Positions 43,508-50,867 of a DNA stretch of 64,000 bases are shown in pieces (position 1 is the first letter of the stretch; the number at the start of each line of letters is the position of its first letter). The notes under the pieces were generated by a model. That model searched no databases, was not told where the DNA came from, and saw only the letters and a list, made by a program, of their open reading frames with translations. The stretch lies in assembly GCA_963821925.1 (NCBI GenBank), contig CAWGFO010000002.1, forward strand, positions 496,001 through 560,000, written 5' to 3'. Source of the DNA: JAOUEA01 sp963821925 (GTDB lineage: Bacteria; Actinomycetota; UBA4738; HRBIN12). The translations under genes were made by a program, and so were the position numbers.

Positions 43508-43574
43508 CCGCACGGCGCCCCCGGATTCCGGAGACTCCTCCGTCATGGGTCCGACGAGAGAAGGAGTACGAAGG

Positions 43575-44942
43575 ATGCATATCCCGGTCCGCAGGGGTGC
43601 CGTGGCGTTCGTCGCCACGTTGGCGCTGGTGGCCGCCGCCTGTACGGGCGGTGGCGACAGCACCGAGGGCGGGGGAACGGGCGACCAGGCGGCGGCTGCG
43701 CCGGCGAGCGTCGACCTCTCCCTCACCGATTTCAAGATCACGCCGGCCGACGTCGAGGTGCCCGCGGGCGTCGCCGTGATGTTCAACGTGTCGAACGACG
43801 GCCAGTCGCCGCACACCTTCGGCGTGAAGGTCGGTGACCAGACGTACGAGACGCCGCAGATCGACGCCGGCAGCTCGGCGATGCTCGAGGTGCCCGCGCT
43901 CGAGGCCGGGACGTACGACTCGCTCTGCACGGTGCCCGGGCACGACCAGCTCGGCATGGTGGGCACCGTCACGGCCACCGAGGGCGGCACGGCGGCCGCG
44001 GGTGCGACCGGGGCGACCGGGGCCACGGGCGCGACCGGCAGTCACGCCGGCATGACCGCGGAGGAGATGGCGTCGGGCCACGAGCAGGGCGTCCTCGATT
44101 TCCTCGCGGGCAAGGAGACCGACACCTACGGCAACCAGGTGCTCGAGCCCGAGATGGACGGCGACGTGAAGGTCTTCAACCTCTCGGTGACGCAGATCCA
44201 GTGGGAGGTCGCCAAAGGCGAGTTCAAGGACGCGATGGCGTTCAACGGGATGGTGCCCGGTCCCGAGATCCGCGTGAACCCGGGCGACCGCGTCCGGTTC
44301 GTGGTCCAGAACCAGATGGATCAGCCGTTCACGCTGCACTTCCACGGCCTCACGGTCCCCAACTCCGAGGACGGCGTGCCTTACGTGACGCAGCCCCCCG
44401 TGATGCCCGGTGAGTACTGGACCTACAACTTCACGATCAAGGACCCGCCGGGGATGTACGTGTACCACTCCCACTTCAACTCGGCGGAGCAGGTCGGCAA
44501 GGGTCTCTACGGCGCCCTGAACATCGTGCCAAAGGACGGCTGGAAGAGCGTCTACGGGGTCGAGCCGCAGGTCGAGTACTCGATGTTCCTCGGAGACGGG
44601 CCGCTCGGCTACAACCTGAACGGCAAGTCGTTCCCGGCCACGCAGCCGATCGTGGCGAAGAAGGGCCAGTGGGTCCTGATCCACATGGCGAACGACGGCT
44701 CACTGCTCCACCCGATGCACCTGCACGGGTTCCACTTCATGGTGGTGGGCGAGGACGGGTTCCCGCTCGCGAAGCAGAACCGCTACATGGCCGACACGCT
44801 CGTGGTCGCGCCCGGCTCCCGCTTCGACATCCTGTTCAAGGCGGACTTCCCGGGCGCCTGGGCCTTCCACTGCCACATCCTTCCGCACGCCGAAGGGCCC
44901 GACGGGATGTTCGGGATGGTCACGGCCGTGGTCGTGCAATAG
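43575..44942 (+). CDS. Three-domain multicopper oxidase lipoprotein with extra N-terminal cupredoxin
   Basis: The 455-residue protein has a lipobox (ALVAAAC), a cupredoxin domain with a type 1 copper set (His80, Cys118, His123, Met128), a GAT-repeat linker (143-155), then two cupredoxin domains of a laccase/nitrite-reductase type. Copper motifs are LHFHGL (His255/257), YHSH (298/300), HPMHLHGF (379/382/384) and HCHILPHAEGPDGM (432-445). It would oxidise a substrate outside the cell and reduce O2 or nitrite. The fused type 1 domain may act as an electron entry site. SD AAGGAG lies 8 nt before the ATG. DosR-like boxes are upstream. Confidence 0.87.
   Translation: MHIPVRRGAVAFVATLALVAAACTGGGDSTEGGGTGDQAAAAPASVDLSLTDFKITPADVEVPAGVAVMFNVSNDGQSPHTFGVKVGDQTYETPQIDAGSSAMLEVPALEAGTYDSLCTVPGHDQLGMVGTVTATEGGTAAAGATGATGATGATGSHAGMTAEEMASGHEQGVLDFLAGKETDTYGNQVLEPEMDGDVKVFNLSVTQIQWEVAKGEFKDAMAFNGMVPGPEIRVNPGDRVRFVVQNQMDQPFTLHFHGLTVPNSEDGVPYVTQPPVMPGEYWTYNFTIKDPPGMYVYHSHFNSAEQVGKGLYGALNIVPKDGWKSVYGVEPQVEYSMFLGDGPLGYNLNGKSFPATQPIVAKKGQWVLIHMANDGSLLHPMHLHGFHFMVVGEDGFPLAKQNRYMADTLVVAPGSRFDILFKADFPGAWAFHCHILPHAEGPDGMFGMVTAVVVQ
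44001..44039 (+). repeat. Short Gly-Ala-Thr repeat linker in the oxidase gene
   Basis: About four GAT triplets in a row (residues 143-155) separate the first cupredoxin from the rest. This is a flexible, collagen-like linker. Confidence 0.7.
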
Positions 44943-44957
44943 GACGCAGAACCCCCT

Positions 44958-44979
44958 GTCCGCCCCACCCCGGGCGGAC
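44958..44979. terminator. Hairpin after the multicopper oxidase gene
   Basis: GTCCGCCC (44958-44965) and GGGCGGAC (44972-44979) pair perfectly around a six-base loop. It starts 15 nt after the stop codon. Confidence 0.55.
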
Positions 44980-44986
44980 GGACCCC

Positions 44987-45017
44987 GAGGGGTCGGGAGC
45001 CGTGCTCCCGGCCCCTC
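44987..45017. terminator. Long hairpin between convergent oxidase and kinase genes
   Basis: GAGGGGTCGGGAGC (44987-45000) pairs with GCTCCCGGCCCCTC (45004-45017) around CGT, 14 pairs with one G-T. It serves either strand; no T-tract is seen. Confidence 0.55.
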
Positions 45018-45035
45018 ACCCCTGTCCGGGGTCGG

Positions 45036-46190
45036 TCAGAGGGGGAGCGCGGCGCGAACCGTCGTGCCCTCGCCCGTGATGCTCACGATCGTGAGCGCGC
45101 CGCCGAGGCCCTCGACGCGGGCACGGAGGTTCTCGAGCCCCATCCCCCGGGACGGCCCGTCGACGTCGAAGCCGACCCCGTCGTCGTCGATCTCGAGCTC
45201 CGCGCCGCCGTCCGTGCGCCGGAGGCTGATCCGGCACGAGGTGGCCGATGCGTGGCGGCCGATGTTCGAGAGCGCCTCGCGGGTGAGCTGCACGACGTCG
45301 GCCGCGCGCCCCGCGAGCTCGCTGGCGACCTCCTCGTCGACGCTCACGATCGTGAGCACCTCGGTGCGTTCCTCGAACTCCGTCGCGAGCTCGTTGAGGG
45401 CCTGGCCGAGCTGCCGGTCGGCCAGGATCCCCGGCCGCAGCCCGAAGATGTAGTTCCGCAGGTCGCGGATCGCGCGGTCGATGTCTTCCACCGAGCCCTC
45501 GATCCGCCGCGCGACCTCGGCGTCGCGCACCATCCCCGCGGCCCCCTGCAGGCTCATGCCGACCGCGAACAGCGACTGGATCACCCCGTCGTGCAGCTCC
45601 TTCGCGATCCGCTCGCGTTCCTCGAGCAGCTCCAGCCGCGCGAGTTCCTCCTGGGCGAGCTGGGTCTCCTCGATCAGGCGGGCGTTCTCGATCGCGACGC
45701 CCGCCTGCGTGGCGAGCACCACGAGCGCCGCCTCGTCCTCGTCCGAGAACTCGGGCGCCCCGACCTTCTCGGTGAGGTAGAGGTTCCCGAACACCTTGCC
45801 GAGGGCCAACACCGGCGCCCCCAGGAACGAGTGCATCGGCGGGTGGTTCGGCGGGAACCCCGCCGAACGCGGATCCGTTTCGATGTCCGGGATGCGCATC
45901 GGACGCCGCTCCTGGATCAGCAGGCCGAGGATGCCGTCGCCGACGGGATGCGACCCGATCCGCGCGCGGGTCGCCTCGTCGATCCCCTGCGTGATGAAGT
46001 GCTCGATGCGTGGCATGTGCTCGTCGAGGATCCCGAGGGCGCCGTAGGAGGCGCCCGTGAGGTCGACCGCGAGCGACACGATCCGCGTGAGGACGGCGTC
46101 CAGATCGAGTTCCGAGGCGAGCGCGAGCCCCGCCTCGATCAGCAGCCGGTTCCGCTCGGCGTCGGTGATGGGATGGTCGGTCGCAGGCAC
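45036..46190 (-). CDS. GAF-domain sensor histidine kinase, DevS/NarX-like (HisKA_3)
   Basis: The 384-residue protein has one N-terminal GAF domain (about 20-170: LDAVLTRIVSLAVDLTGASYGAL, FLGAPVLALGKVFGNLYLTEK) and a HisKA_3 dimerisation region with the phospho-acceptor His in ERIAKELHDGVIQSLFAVG. An HATPase follows (ALSNIGRHASA, DDDGVGFD, GMGLENLRARVEGLGG). The GAF sequence resembles the redox or gas-sensing GAF of DevS, but whether it binds haem cannot be read. There is no TM helix. The best partner is the regulator at 42190. The GTG start is leaderless, 7 nt after TACGCT. Confidence 0.9.
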   Translation of the reverse strand: MPATDHPITDAERNRLLIEAGLALASELDLDAVLTRIVSLAVDLTGASYGALGILDEHMPRIEHFITQGIDEATRARIGSHPVGDGILGLLIQERRPMRIPDIETDPRSAGFPPNHPPMHSFLGAPVLALGKVFGNLYLTEKVGAPEFSDEDEAALVVLATQAGVAIENARLIEETQLAQEELARLELLEERERIAKELHDGVIQSLFAVGMSLQGAAGMVRDAEVARRIEGSVEDIDRAIRDLRNYIFGLRPGILADRQLGQALNELATEFEERTEVLTIVSVDEEVASELAGRAADVVQLTREALSNIGRHASATSCRISLRRTDGGAELEIDDDGVGFDVDGPSRGMGLENLRARVEGLGGALTIVSITGEGTTVRAALPL

Positions 46191-46197
46191 GGGCGCA

Positions 46198-46203
46198 AGC
46201 GTA
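46198..46203 (-). promoter_or_regulatory. -10 hexamer TACGCT of the kinase gene (leaderless type)
   Basis: It ends 7 nt before the GTG at 46190. Confidence 0.5.
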
Positions 46204-46266
46204 GCGGCCACCGGCGGGAGCTGGCCAGGCACCCGCGCGCGGGCCGCGGAACGACCTCGCAGGGGC

Positions 46267-46280
46267 GGGACCTCCGCCCC
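46267..46280 (+). promoter_or_regulatory. DosR/DevR-like box GGGACCTCCGCCCC
   Basis: It is 23 nt before the -10 hexamer of the CBS-BON gene, so its centre is about 42 nt before the expected transcription start. Confidence 0.55.
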
Positions 46281-46303
46281 CTGAGCTCCGCCTGGTGCCG
46301 GCC

Positions 46304-46309
46304 TACGGT
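46304..46309 (+). promoter_or_regulatory. -10 hexamer TACGGT of the CBS-BON gene
   Basis: It gives a leader of about 45 nt with GAGGAGG at 46347-46353. Confidence 0.5.
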
Positions 46310-46358
46310 GGTGGTGGAGTGGGGACGTCCTCCCGCTCCCCGAACCGAGGAGGCTGCC

Positions 46359-47036
46359 ATGCGCACCGTTCGAGAGGTCATGACGAAGACCGTGGTCACG
46401 GCGCCGGAGGAGGCGCCGTTCAAGGAGCTCGTCCGGGTGATGCGCGAGTACCGGGTGAGTGCGCTCCCGATCGTGGGCGCGGACGGCTCGATCGTCGGGG
46501 TGGTGTCCGAGGCGGACCTGCTCCTGAAGGAGGCGCCCGACGTCCTCACGCCACACGTCTTCGAAGGGAAGGTGCACCGCGAGGAGCGCCGCAAGGCCGA
46601 GGGGAAGGTCGCCCGCGACCTGATGACGCGTCCCGCGATCACGATCGGCCCGGATGCCCCGGTGACCGAGGCCGCGAAGATGATGCACGAGCGCCACGTG
46701 AAGCGGTTGCCCGTCGTGGACGAGCTGGGTCGCATCGCGGGCGTGGTCTCCCGGGTCGATCTGCTGGCCGACTACCTCCGGGACGACGCCGAGATCCTCG
46801 AGGACGTCCGCACGATCCTGTATCGCGAGCTGCTGATCGAGGAGCACGCGGTGACCGCGACGGTCGACCAGGGCGTCGTACGGCTCGAGGGCCAGCTCGA
46901 GCGCCGCACGATGGTGCCCTCGATCTGGGACCGGGTGCGGTCCGTCGAGGGGGTCGTCGGGATCGACGAGCGGCTGACCTGGCAGCTCGACGACACGGTC
47001 ATACCGGTCTCGCCGGTGCCCTGGGTCGGGTTCTGA
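46359..47036 (+). CDS. CBS-pair and BON-domain protein
   Basis: The 225-residue product has two CBS motifs (REVMTKTVVTAPEEAPFKEL with IVGVVSEADLL; RDLMTRPAITIGPDAPVTEA with IAGVVSRVDLL) forming a Bateman module, and a C-terminal BON domain (VTATVDQGVVRLEGQLERRT). CBS pairs bind adenine nucleotides and sense energy charge; BON domains contact phospholipids or proteins. Similar proteins occur in the DosR regulon of mycobacteria, which suits the DosR-like box upstream. The target is unknown. The start has a clear SD (GAGGAGG). Confidence 0.87.
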   Translation: MRTVREVMTKTVVTAPEEAPFKELVRVMREYRVSALPIVGADGSIVGVVSEADLLLKEAPDVLTPHVFEGKVHREERRKAEGKVARDLMTRPAITIGPDAPVTEAAKMMHERHVKRLPVVDELGRIAGVVSRVDLLADYLRDDAEILEDVRTILYRELLIEEHAVTATVDQGVVRLEGQLERRTMVPSIWDRVRSVEGVVGIDERLTWQLDDTVIPVSPVPWVGF

Positions 47037-47043
47037 CCCGGCC

Positions 47044-47679
47044 TCAGGCGGGCGTGCGAGCCGGCGGCTCGGCAGCCGCCGTCGGCTCGGGCGCCGTTCC
47101 CGGCGCGGCGGCCGCCCTCGGTGCGCGGGTGGCACGCTCCGGCGGGGCGGGCCGCGGCGGACGGTACCCGTAGGAGAGTCCGCGGACGATCACCAGGAAC
47201 ACCACGATCAGGCCGGTGAGCGCGTACATCCCCCACATCCACCACCGTTGCGTGTCGGTGCCGGAGAAGACCCCGTGGGCAAGTGCGAGGGTGAAGGCGG
47301 GCACGGCCAGCAGGTGGATCGACCGCCAGACCTTCGTGCTGAGCTTCTTGCGCACCCACGACGAGACCATGACCGCCACCGTGGCGTACATCGCGAGCAC
47401 GCCGGCGGTGATCGCGATCGGCCGGAAGGTCGACCGCATCGGCACGAGCAGATCCAGGATGTGGAACGGCATGTAGGCGTCGATCAGCAGGATCCCGAGG
47501 TGCACGCCGAGCAGCACGAGCCCGGTCGTGGCCACGAACTGGTGGAACATGTTCGCAGCCGGCTTGGACACGCGTTTCGTCACGACCGCGGTCGTGGCGA
47601 CGAGGCCCCAGGCCACCGCCATGAACAGCATCACGTACGCACCCACGCCGGCGGCGCGGAGCAGGATCCAGGTCGTCAC
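47044..47679 (-). CDS. Ferric-reductase-like haem b membrane protein
   Basis: The 211-residue protein has about six TM helices with paired His residues: FHQFVATTGLVLLGVHLGILL (His in helix pair) and WRSIHLLAVPAFTLALAHGVF. This is the bis-His haem layout of the FRD/YedZ family, which carries electrons across the membrane. The C-terminal 35 residues are Ala/Pro-rich, a disordered tail. The GTG start overlaps the apbE stop (GTGA), so reduction and flavinylation functions are linked. Confidence 0.82.
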   Translation of the reverse strand: MTTWILLRAAGVGAYVMLFMAVAWGLVATTAVVTKRVSKPAANMFHQFVATTGLVLLGVHLGILLIDAYMPFHILDLLVPMRSTFRPIAITAGVLAMYATVAVMVSSWVRKKLSTKVWRSIHLLAVPAFTLALAHGVFSGTDTQRWWMWGMYALTGLIVVFLVIVRGLSYGYRPPRPAPPERATRAPRAAAAPGTAPEPTAAAEPPARTPA

Positions 47680-48548
47680 GCCGCCACCTCCTCGTCGAAA
47701 CTCATCAGCAGGTCGCCCTCCGGTGTGAGGAAGGCGCCGGGGACGGAGGCGGCGGCCTCCGGCCCGGTCAAGAGTGCCCAGGTCGCCAGAACCTCGGCCT
47801 CAGCGCAGGTCGGCGCCCACACGGTCGCCTGGACCAGTGGTGCGTCGGCCGGCGCCCCGGTCGTCGGGTCGATCACGTGGTGCAGGCCGTCGCCCCAGGC
47901 CCGCCGGACCGTCGTCGACGTCGCGAGGGCACCGGAGGCCAGCCGCAACGTGGCGAGCGGTCCGCCACCCCGGTAGGGATCTTCCACGGTCAGGTCCAGC
48001 TCGGGTGCGTCGCCCGCGATCCGGAGATCGCCGCCGGCCGACACGAGCGCCCAGGCCAGGCCTGCGTCCACGGCCGCGTCCGCGGCCAGATCTGCCGTCC
48101 AACCCTTGGCGATGCCGCCCAGGTCGAGGCCCACGCCGTCCGGGAGCAAGATCTCGCCGTCACGCAGCTCGATCTCCCGCCACCGACCGCACGGGCGCGC
48201 CGGATGCAGCGCGCCGCGGGCCCCCGCGATCACCTCGTCGAAGTCCCGGTCGTAGCCGGCCGCAACGATCGCGTCGAGCACGGCGGGGTCGAACCGGCCC
48301 TCGGTGGCCTCGGCCCGTCGCAGCGCCTCGGTCACGAGGGCCGCGAACCCGGATGACACCGGGGTCCAGCGGCCCGCGGCCTCGTTCACCCGCGTGAGCT
48401 CGCTGTCGCCGCGGAACCGCGAGAAGCGCTGCTCCTCCCGCTCGAACACCGACCGGACCGCCGCGAGCGCGGCCGGCGTCCGGTCGGTGTCCGGAGCGTA
48501 GAGCGACACCTCGCTCCCCATGGCACGGAAGTCGTGACGTGTTCGCAT
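47676..48548 (-). CDS. apbE: FAD:protein FMN transferase
   Basis: The 290-residue protein has the ApbE signatures FSRFRGDSELTRVNEAAG and GVGLDLGGIAKGWTADLAAD, VSAGGDLRIAG and HHVIDPTTGAPAD. ApbE transfers FMN from FAD onto a Thr of an FMN-binding protein outside the membrane, with Mg2+. No FMN-acceptor gene is recognised in the window. No signal peptide is visible at the chosen ATG. It overlaps the ferric-reductase-like gene and follows two small low-complexity genes, together forming an extracytoplasmic electron-transfer operon. Confidence 0.88.
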   Translation of the reverse strand: MRTRHDFRAMGSEVSLYAPDTDRTPAALAAVRSVFEREEQRFSRFRGDSELTRVNEAAGRWTPVSSGFAALVTEALRRAEATEGRFDPAVLDAIVAAGYDRDFDEVIAGARGALHPARPCGRWREIELRDGEILLPDGVGLDLGGIAKGWTADLAADAAVDAGLAWALVSAGGDLRIAGDAPELDLTVEDPYRGGGPLATLRLASGALATSTTVRRAWGDGLHHVIDPTTGAPADAPLVQATVWAPTCAEAEVLATWALLTGPEAAASVPGAFLTPEGDLLMSFDEEVAA

Positions 48549-48552
48549 CGAC

Positions 48553-48948
48553 TCAGGATCCACTCGTGGGCGGGGGTGGGGGTGGCGGCGGGGGAGCGGG
48601 AGGCGGTGCGGTGGTGCCACCGCCGCCACTGCTGCTGCCTCCCGAGCTCGAGACCGTTCCGCCTGACGAGGTCGACCCGCCCGAGACGTAGGTGACCGGC
48701 GCGCTCGTGGCGGGGTCCACGATCACGACCCGGCGGATCACGTGCCGGATGATCACCTTCTGTCGCTGGGGCTTCCGGCGGTGGCGGGCCGCCTCCGTGC
48801 TCTGAGCGGGCTTGGGGGAGACCCCCAAGACGCCCATCACCGTGAGGAAGGTCGCGCCGCCGGTGATCCAGGCGACCGCGCGCACGCGGCCCTTGGACCA
48901 GCGGGTCTTCCGGGGAGTGTCAGTCGTCTTCGACACCAGAGCCACCAT
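48553..48948 (-). CDS. Single-TM basic protein with Ser/Gly and Pro-rich tail
   Basis: The 131-residue product has a basic N-terminus (RKTRWSKGRVR), one TM helix (AWITGGATFLTVMGVLGV), a basic segment rich in Arg/His (RHRRKPQRQKVIIRHVIRRV), then a low-complexity Ser/Gly/Pro tail. The start is uncertain: ATG at 48948 or GTG at 48936, both overlapping the end of the upstream gene in another frame. I recognise no family. Its pairing with the next gene, ApbE and the haem protein suggests a scaffold or linker at the membrane. Confidence 0.5.
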   Translation of the reverse strand: MVALVSKTTDTPRKTRWSKGRVRAVAWITGGATFLTVMGVLGVSPKPAQSTEAARHRRKPQRQKVIIRHVIRRVVIVDPATSAPVTYVSGGSTSSGGTVSSSGGSSSGGGGTTAPPPAPPPPPPPPPTSGS

Positions 48949-49333
48949 CCGAGGGCTCGTCATCGGAGCCGCCTGAGTCCTCGCTCTCTGAGGGTTCGTC
49001 GCTCGGCGAGTCGTCGTCGCCGTACGTGGTGCCGGAGCTGCCGCTCGAGGAGCTGTCATCGTACGAGCTGCCGGATCCCGCGCTCGACGAGGCAACGCCG
49101 GTCGAGGTGGCGGGAACGGTCACGACGGCGCCGGCCTGGGCCTTGGCCTTCTTGTGCACCGTGACCGTCTTCTTCGTGGTCTTGACGATCGGCTTGTTCT
49201 TCTTGTGCTGGGTCAGCTTCGGCTGGGCCGAGCTAGCCTCGGGGCCGGTCATGCCGACCGCAACGGCGACGCCGCCCACCACCAGGGTGAGCACGAGTCC
49301 AGCCGCTACCAACATCGCGGAGCGCTTGTTCAT
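48920..49333 (-). CDS. Exported Lys-rich then Ser/Asp-rich low-complexity protein
   Basis: The 137-residue product has a signal anchor (MLVAAGLVLTLVVGGVAVAV), a Lys-rich stretch (KKNKPIVKTTKKTVTVHKK) and a highly acidic Ser/Asp/Gly tail. The SD (AAGGAGGAGG) is excellent. The opposite charges of this protein's two halves, and the basic protein encoded after it, suggest they interact electrostatically. It heads the apbE/ferric-reductase operon. Base composition is unlike that of folded-domain genes nearby. Confidence 0.5.
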   Translation of the reverse strand: MNKRSAMLVAAGLVLTLVVGGVAVAVGMTGPEASSAQPKLTQHKKNKPIVKTTKKTVTVHKKAKAQAGAVVTVPATSTGVASSSAGSGSSYDDSSSSGSSGTTYGDDDSPSDEPSESEDSGGSDDEPSDGGSGVEDD

Positions 49334-49463
49334 GGTGCCTCCTCCTTCCGAGGAATCGTCCCGTCCTGGAGCACAAGGTAGGTGGGAGGGCACAAGGGGC
49401 CGGAAAACGGCAGGTCAAGGGGAGGTAAAGGTTGCCGGGCAGGCGGAAACGGCGTTCGGGCCC

Positions 49464-50199
49464 TCAGGCGACGTCGAGGGGCGCCGTGAGCACGGGATCG
49501 CCCGACGGCGAGCCGGGACAGTCCGCGGGCTCCACCGTGACCGCCATCAGGTCGGTCGTGCCAACGTCCGCGTCCACGAAGGCGGCGAGATCGCCGCCCG
49601 GTGTCGGCGTCAGGCAGCCCCCCGACACGGGCGTCCCGCCCTGGATCATCCAGATCTCGTACACGTGGCCGACGCCAGGATCGGGGAGGTCCGAGCCCCA
49701 GAAGATCACGCCGGACTCGCCCGGCGTGTACGCCATCGCCAGGTGTCCCTCCTCGCCCTGGAACCGCACGATCGCCTGTGCGGGCCGCGCGGTCACGTCC
49801 GTGGCGCGTCCCGCGGGCCACAGGGCGGTCGCCGCGATGACGGCCACGAGCGCGATCCCCGCGGCCACGCCCACGAACGTGTAGGTGCCGCGGGATCGAC
49901 GCCGTTCGGCGACCTGGTCGCGCGCCGTGCCTCGTGGGGGTGCCTCCACCGCCGCGGGCGCGATCGGGGCGACGGCGCGGGCCGCGAGGATCCGGTCGGC
50001 CATGCCCGGTTCGACCGGCGCGGGGTCGAGGGCGAACGCGAGGCGGCCCGCGGTCTCGGTGAAGCTCCCGTTCGAGGCGCCGGCACTCCGAGCAGTCGCC
50101 GTGCGTGGCCATCTCGGCCTCGAGCGCGGCCGCGTCGGCCTCGTCGAGCCCGCCCAGGACCCGGACGGCGAGACGTTCCTCGATGCGGTCGTGGTTCAT
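49464..50199 (-). pseudogene. RskA-type anti-sigma factor (one +1 frame break)
   Basis: The 244-residue product after correction has an N-terminal anti-sigma domain with a zinc-binding His-Cys-Cys cluster (THGDCSECRRLERE), a TM helix (YTFVGVAAGIALVAVIAATAL) and a C-terminal RskA-like extracytoplasmic domain (GESGVIFWGSDLPDPGVGHVYEIW). The N-terminal domain reads from the ATG at 50199 and the rest in another frame. The extra base is at about 50064 (minus GAGCTTCACC, expected GAGTTCACC). The span is 245 codons plus one base. Its ATG overlaps the sigma-factor stop, so it should bind and restrain that sigma factor. Confidence 0.8.
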
Positions 50200-50813
50200 C
50201 GCTCGATCCCCTCGAGGGCGCCGCGCATGCGACGCATGCCGAGCAGGGCGCGTGACTTGACCGTGCCCAGGGGGAGGCCGGTGGCCTCGGCGATCTGCGT
50301 CTGGGACCGCCCGTCGAAATACATCATCTCCAGGACCCGCCGCTGCTCCTCGGGGAGCTCGGCCAGGGCGGCGCGGACGATCCGGCGCTCCTCGGGCCGC
50401 CCGATCGCCTCGACGACCTCGTCGGCGTGGTCGGCCGCTTCCTCGTACGCCTCGGGGATCGCGTCCTCGGCGCGGCGCCGGTAGGCCTCCTCGCGGCGCA
50501 CGAGGTCGACGGCGCGGTGGTGCACCGTGCCCATCAGCCAGGACCGGACCGAGCCCCGGTCCCCGTCGTAGCCGTCCGGGTTCTTCCAGACGGCCATGAA
50601 TGCCTCTTGCACGATCTCCTCCGCGAGGTGCGCCTGCCGGACGACCCGCAGGGCCAGCGCCTTCGCCGTGGGCGCGTAGCGGTCGAACAGACCGCGGAAC
50701 GCGTCCTCGTCGCCGCCGCGCAGGCGCGCGAGGAGCTCGCGGTCGCGAGCGTCGGACAGATCAACCGAGCCCAACGACTCGCTCCGAGCGGGTCCCAGCG
50801 TGGCCAGCAACAC
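50196..50813 (-). CDS. ECF-type sigma-70 factor, SigK-like
   Basis: The 205-residue protein has region 2 (EDAFRGLFDRYAPTAKALAL, EIVQEAFMAVWKNPDGYD, SVRSWLMGTVHHRAVDLVRR) and region 4 (LAELPEEQRRVLEMMYFDGR, TQIAEATGLPLGTVKSRALLGMRRMR). It directs RNA polymerase to a small gene set when released from the RskA-type anti-sigma factor encoded immediately after it. The start is uncertain: the GTG used here or a later TTG, as neither has an SD. Its target promoters cannot be deduced from this window. Confidence 0.88.
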   Translation of the reverse strand: MLLATLGPARSESLGSVDLSDARDRELLARLRGGDEDAFRGLFDRYAPTAKALALRVVRQAHLAEEIVQEAFMAVWKNPDGYDGDRGSVRSWLMGTVHHRAVDLVRREEAYRRRAEDAIPEAYEEAADHADEVVEAIGRPEERRIVRAALAELPEEQRRVLEMMYFDGRSQTQIAEATGLPLGTVKSRALLGMRRMRGALEGIER

Positions 50814-50867
50814 GGACGAGTGGGTCTCCTACCGAGCGGGCGTCATCCGGCAGGTATTCGCGGGCCA

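Noticed and set aside
44001..44039. Short repeats that might look like a CRISPR or tandem array
   Set aside because: They are in-frame Gly-Ala-Thr codons within the multicopper oxidase, with no spacers.
43575..44942. Calling the multicopper oxidase a nitrite reductase (NirK)
   Set aside because: Copper ligands fit both laccase- and nitrite-reductase-type two-domain enzymes. The extra N-terminal domain and missing context genes do not decide it.
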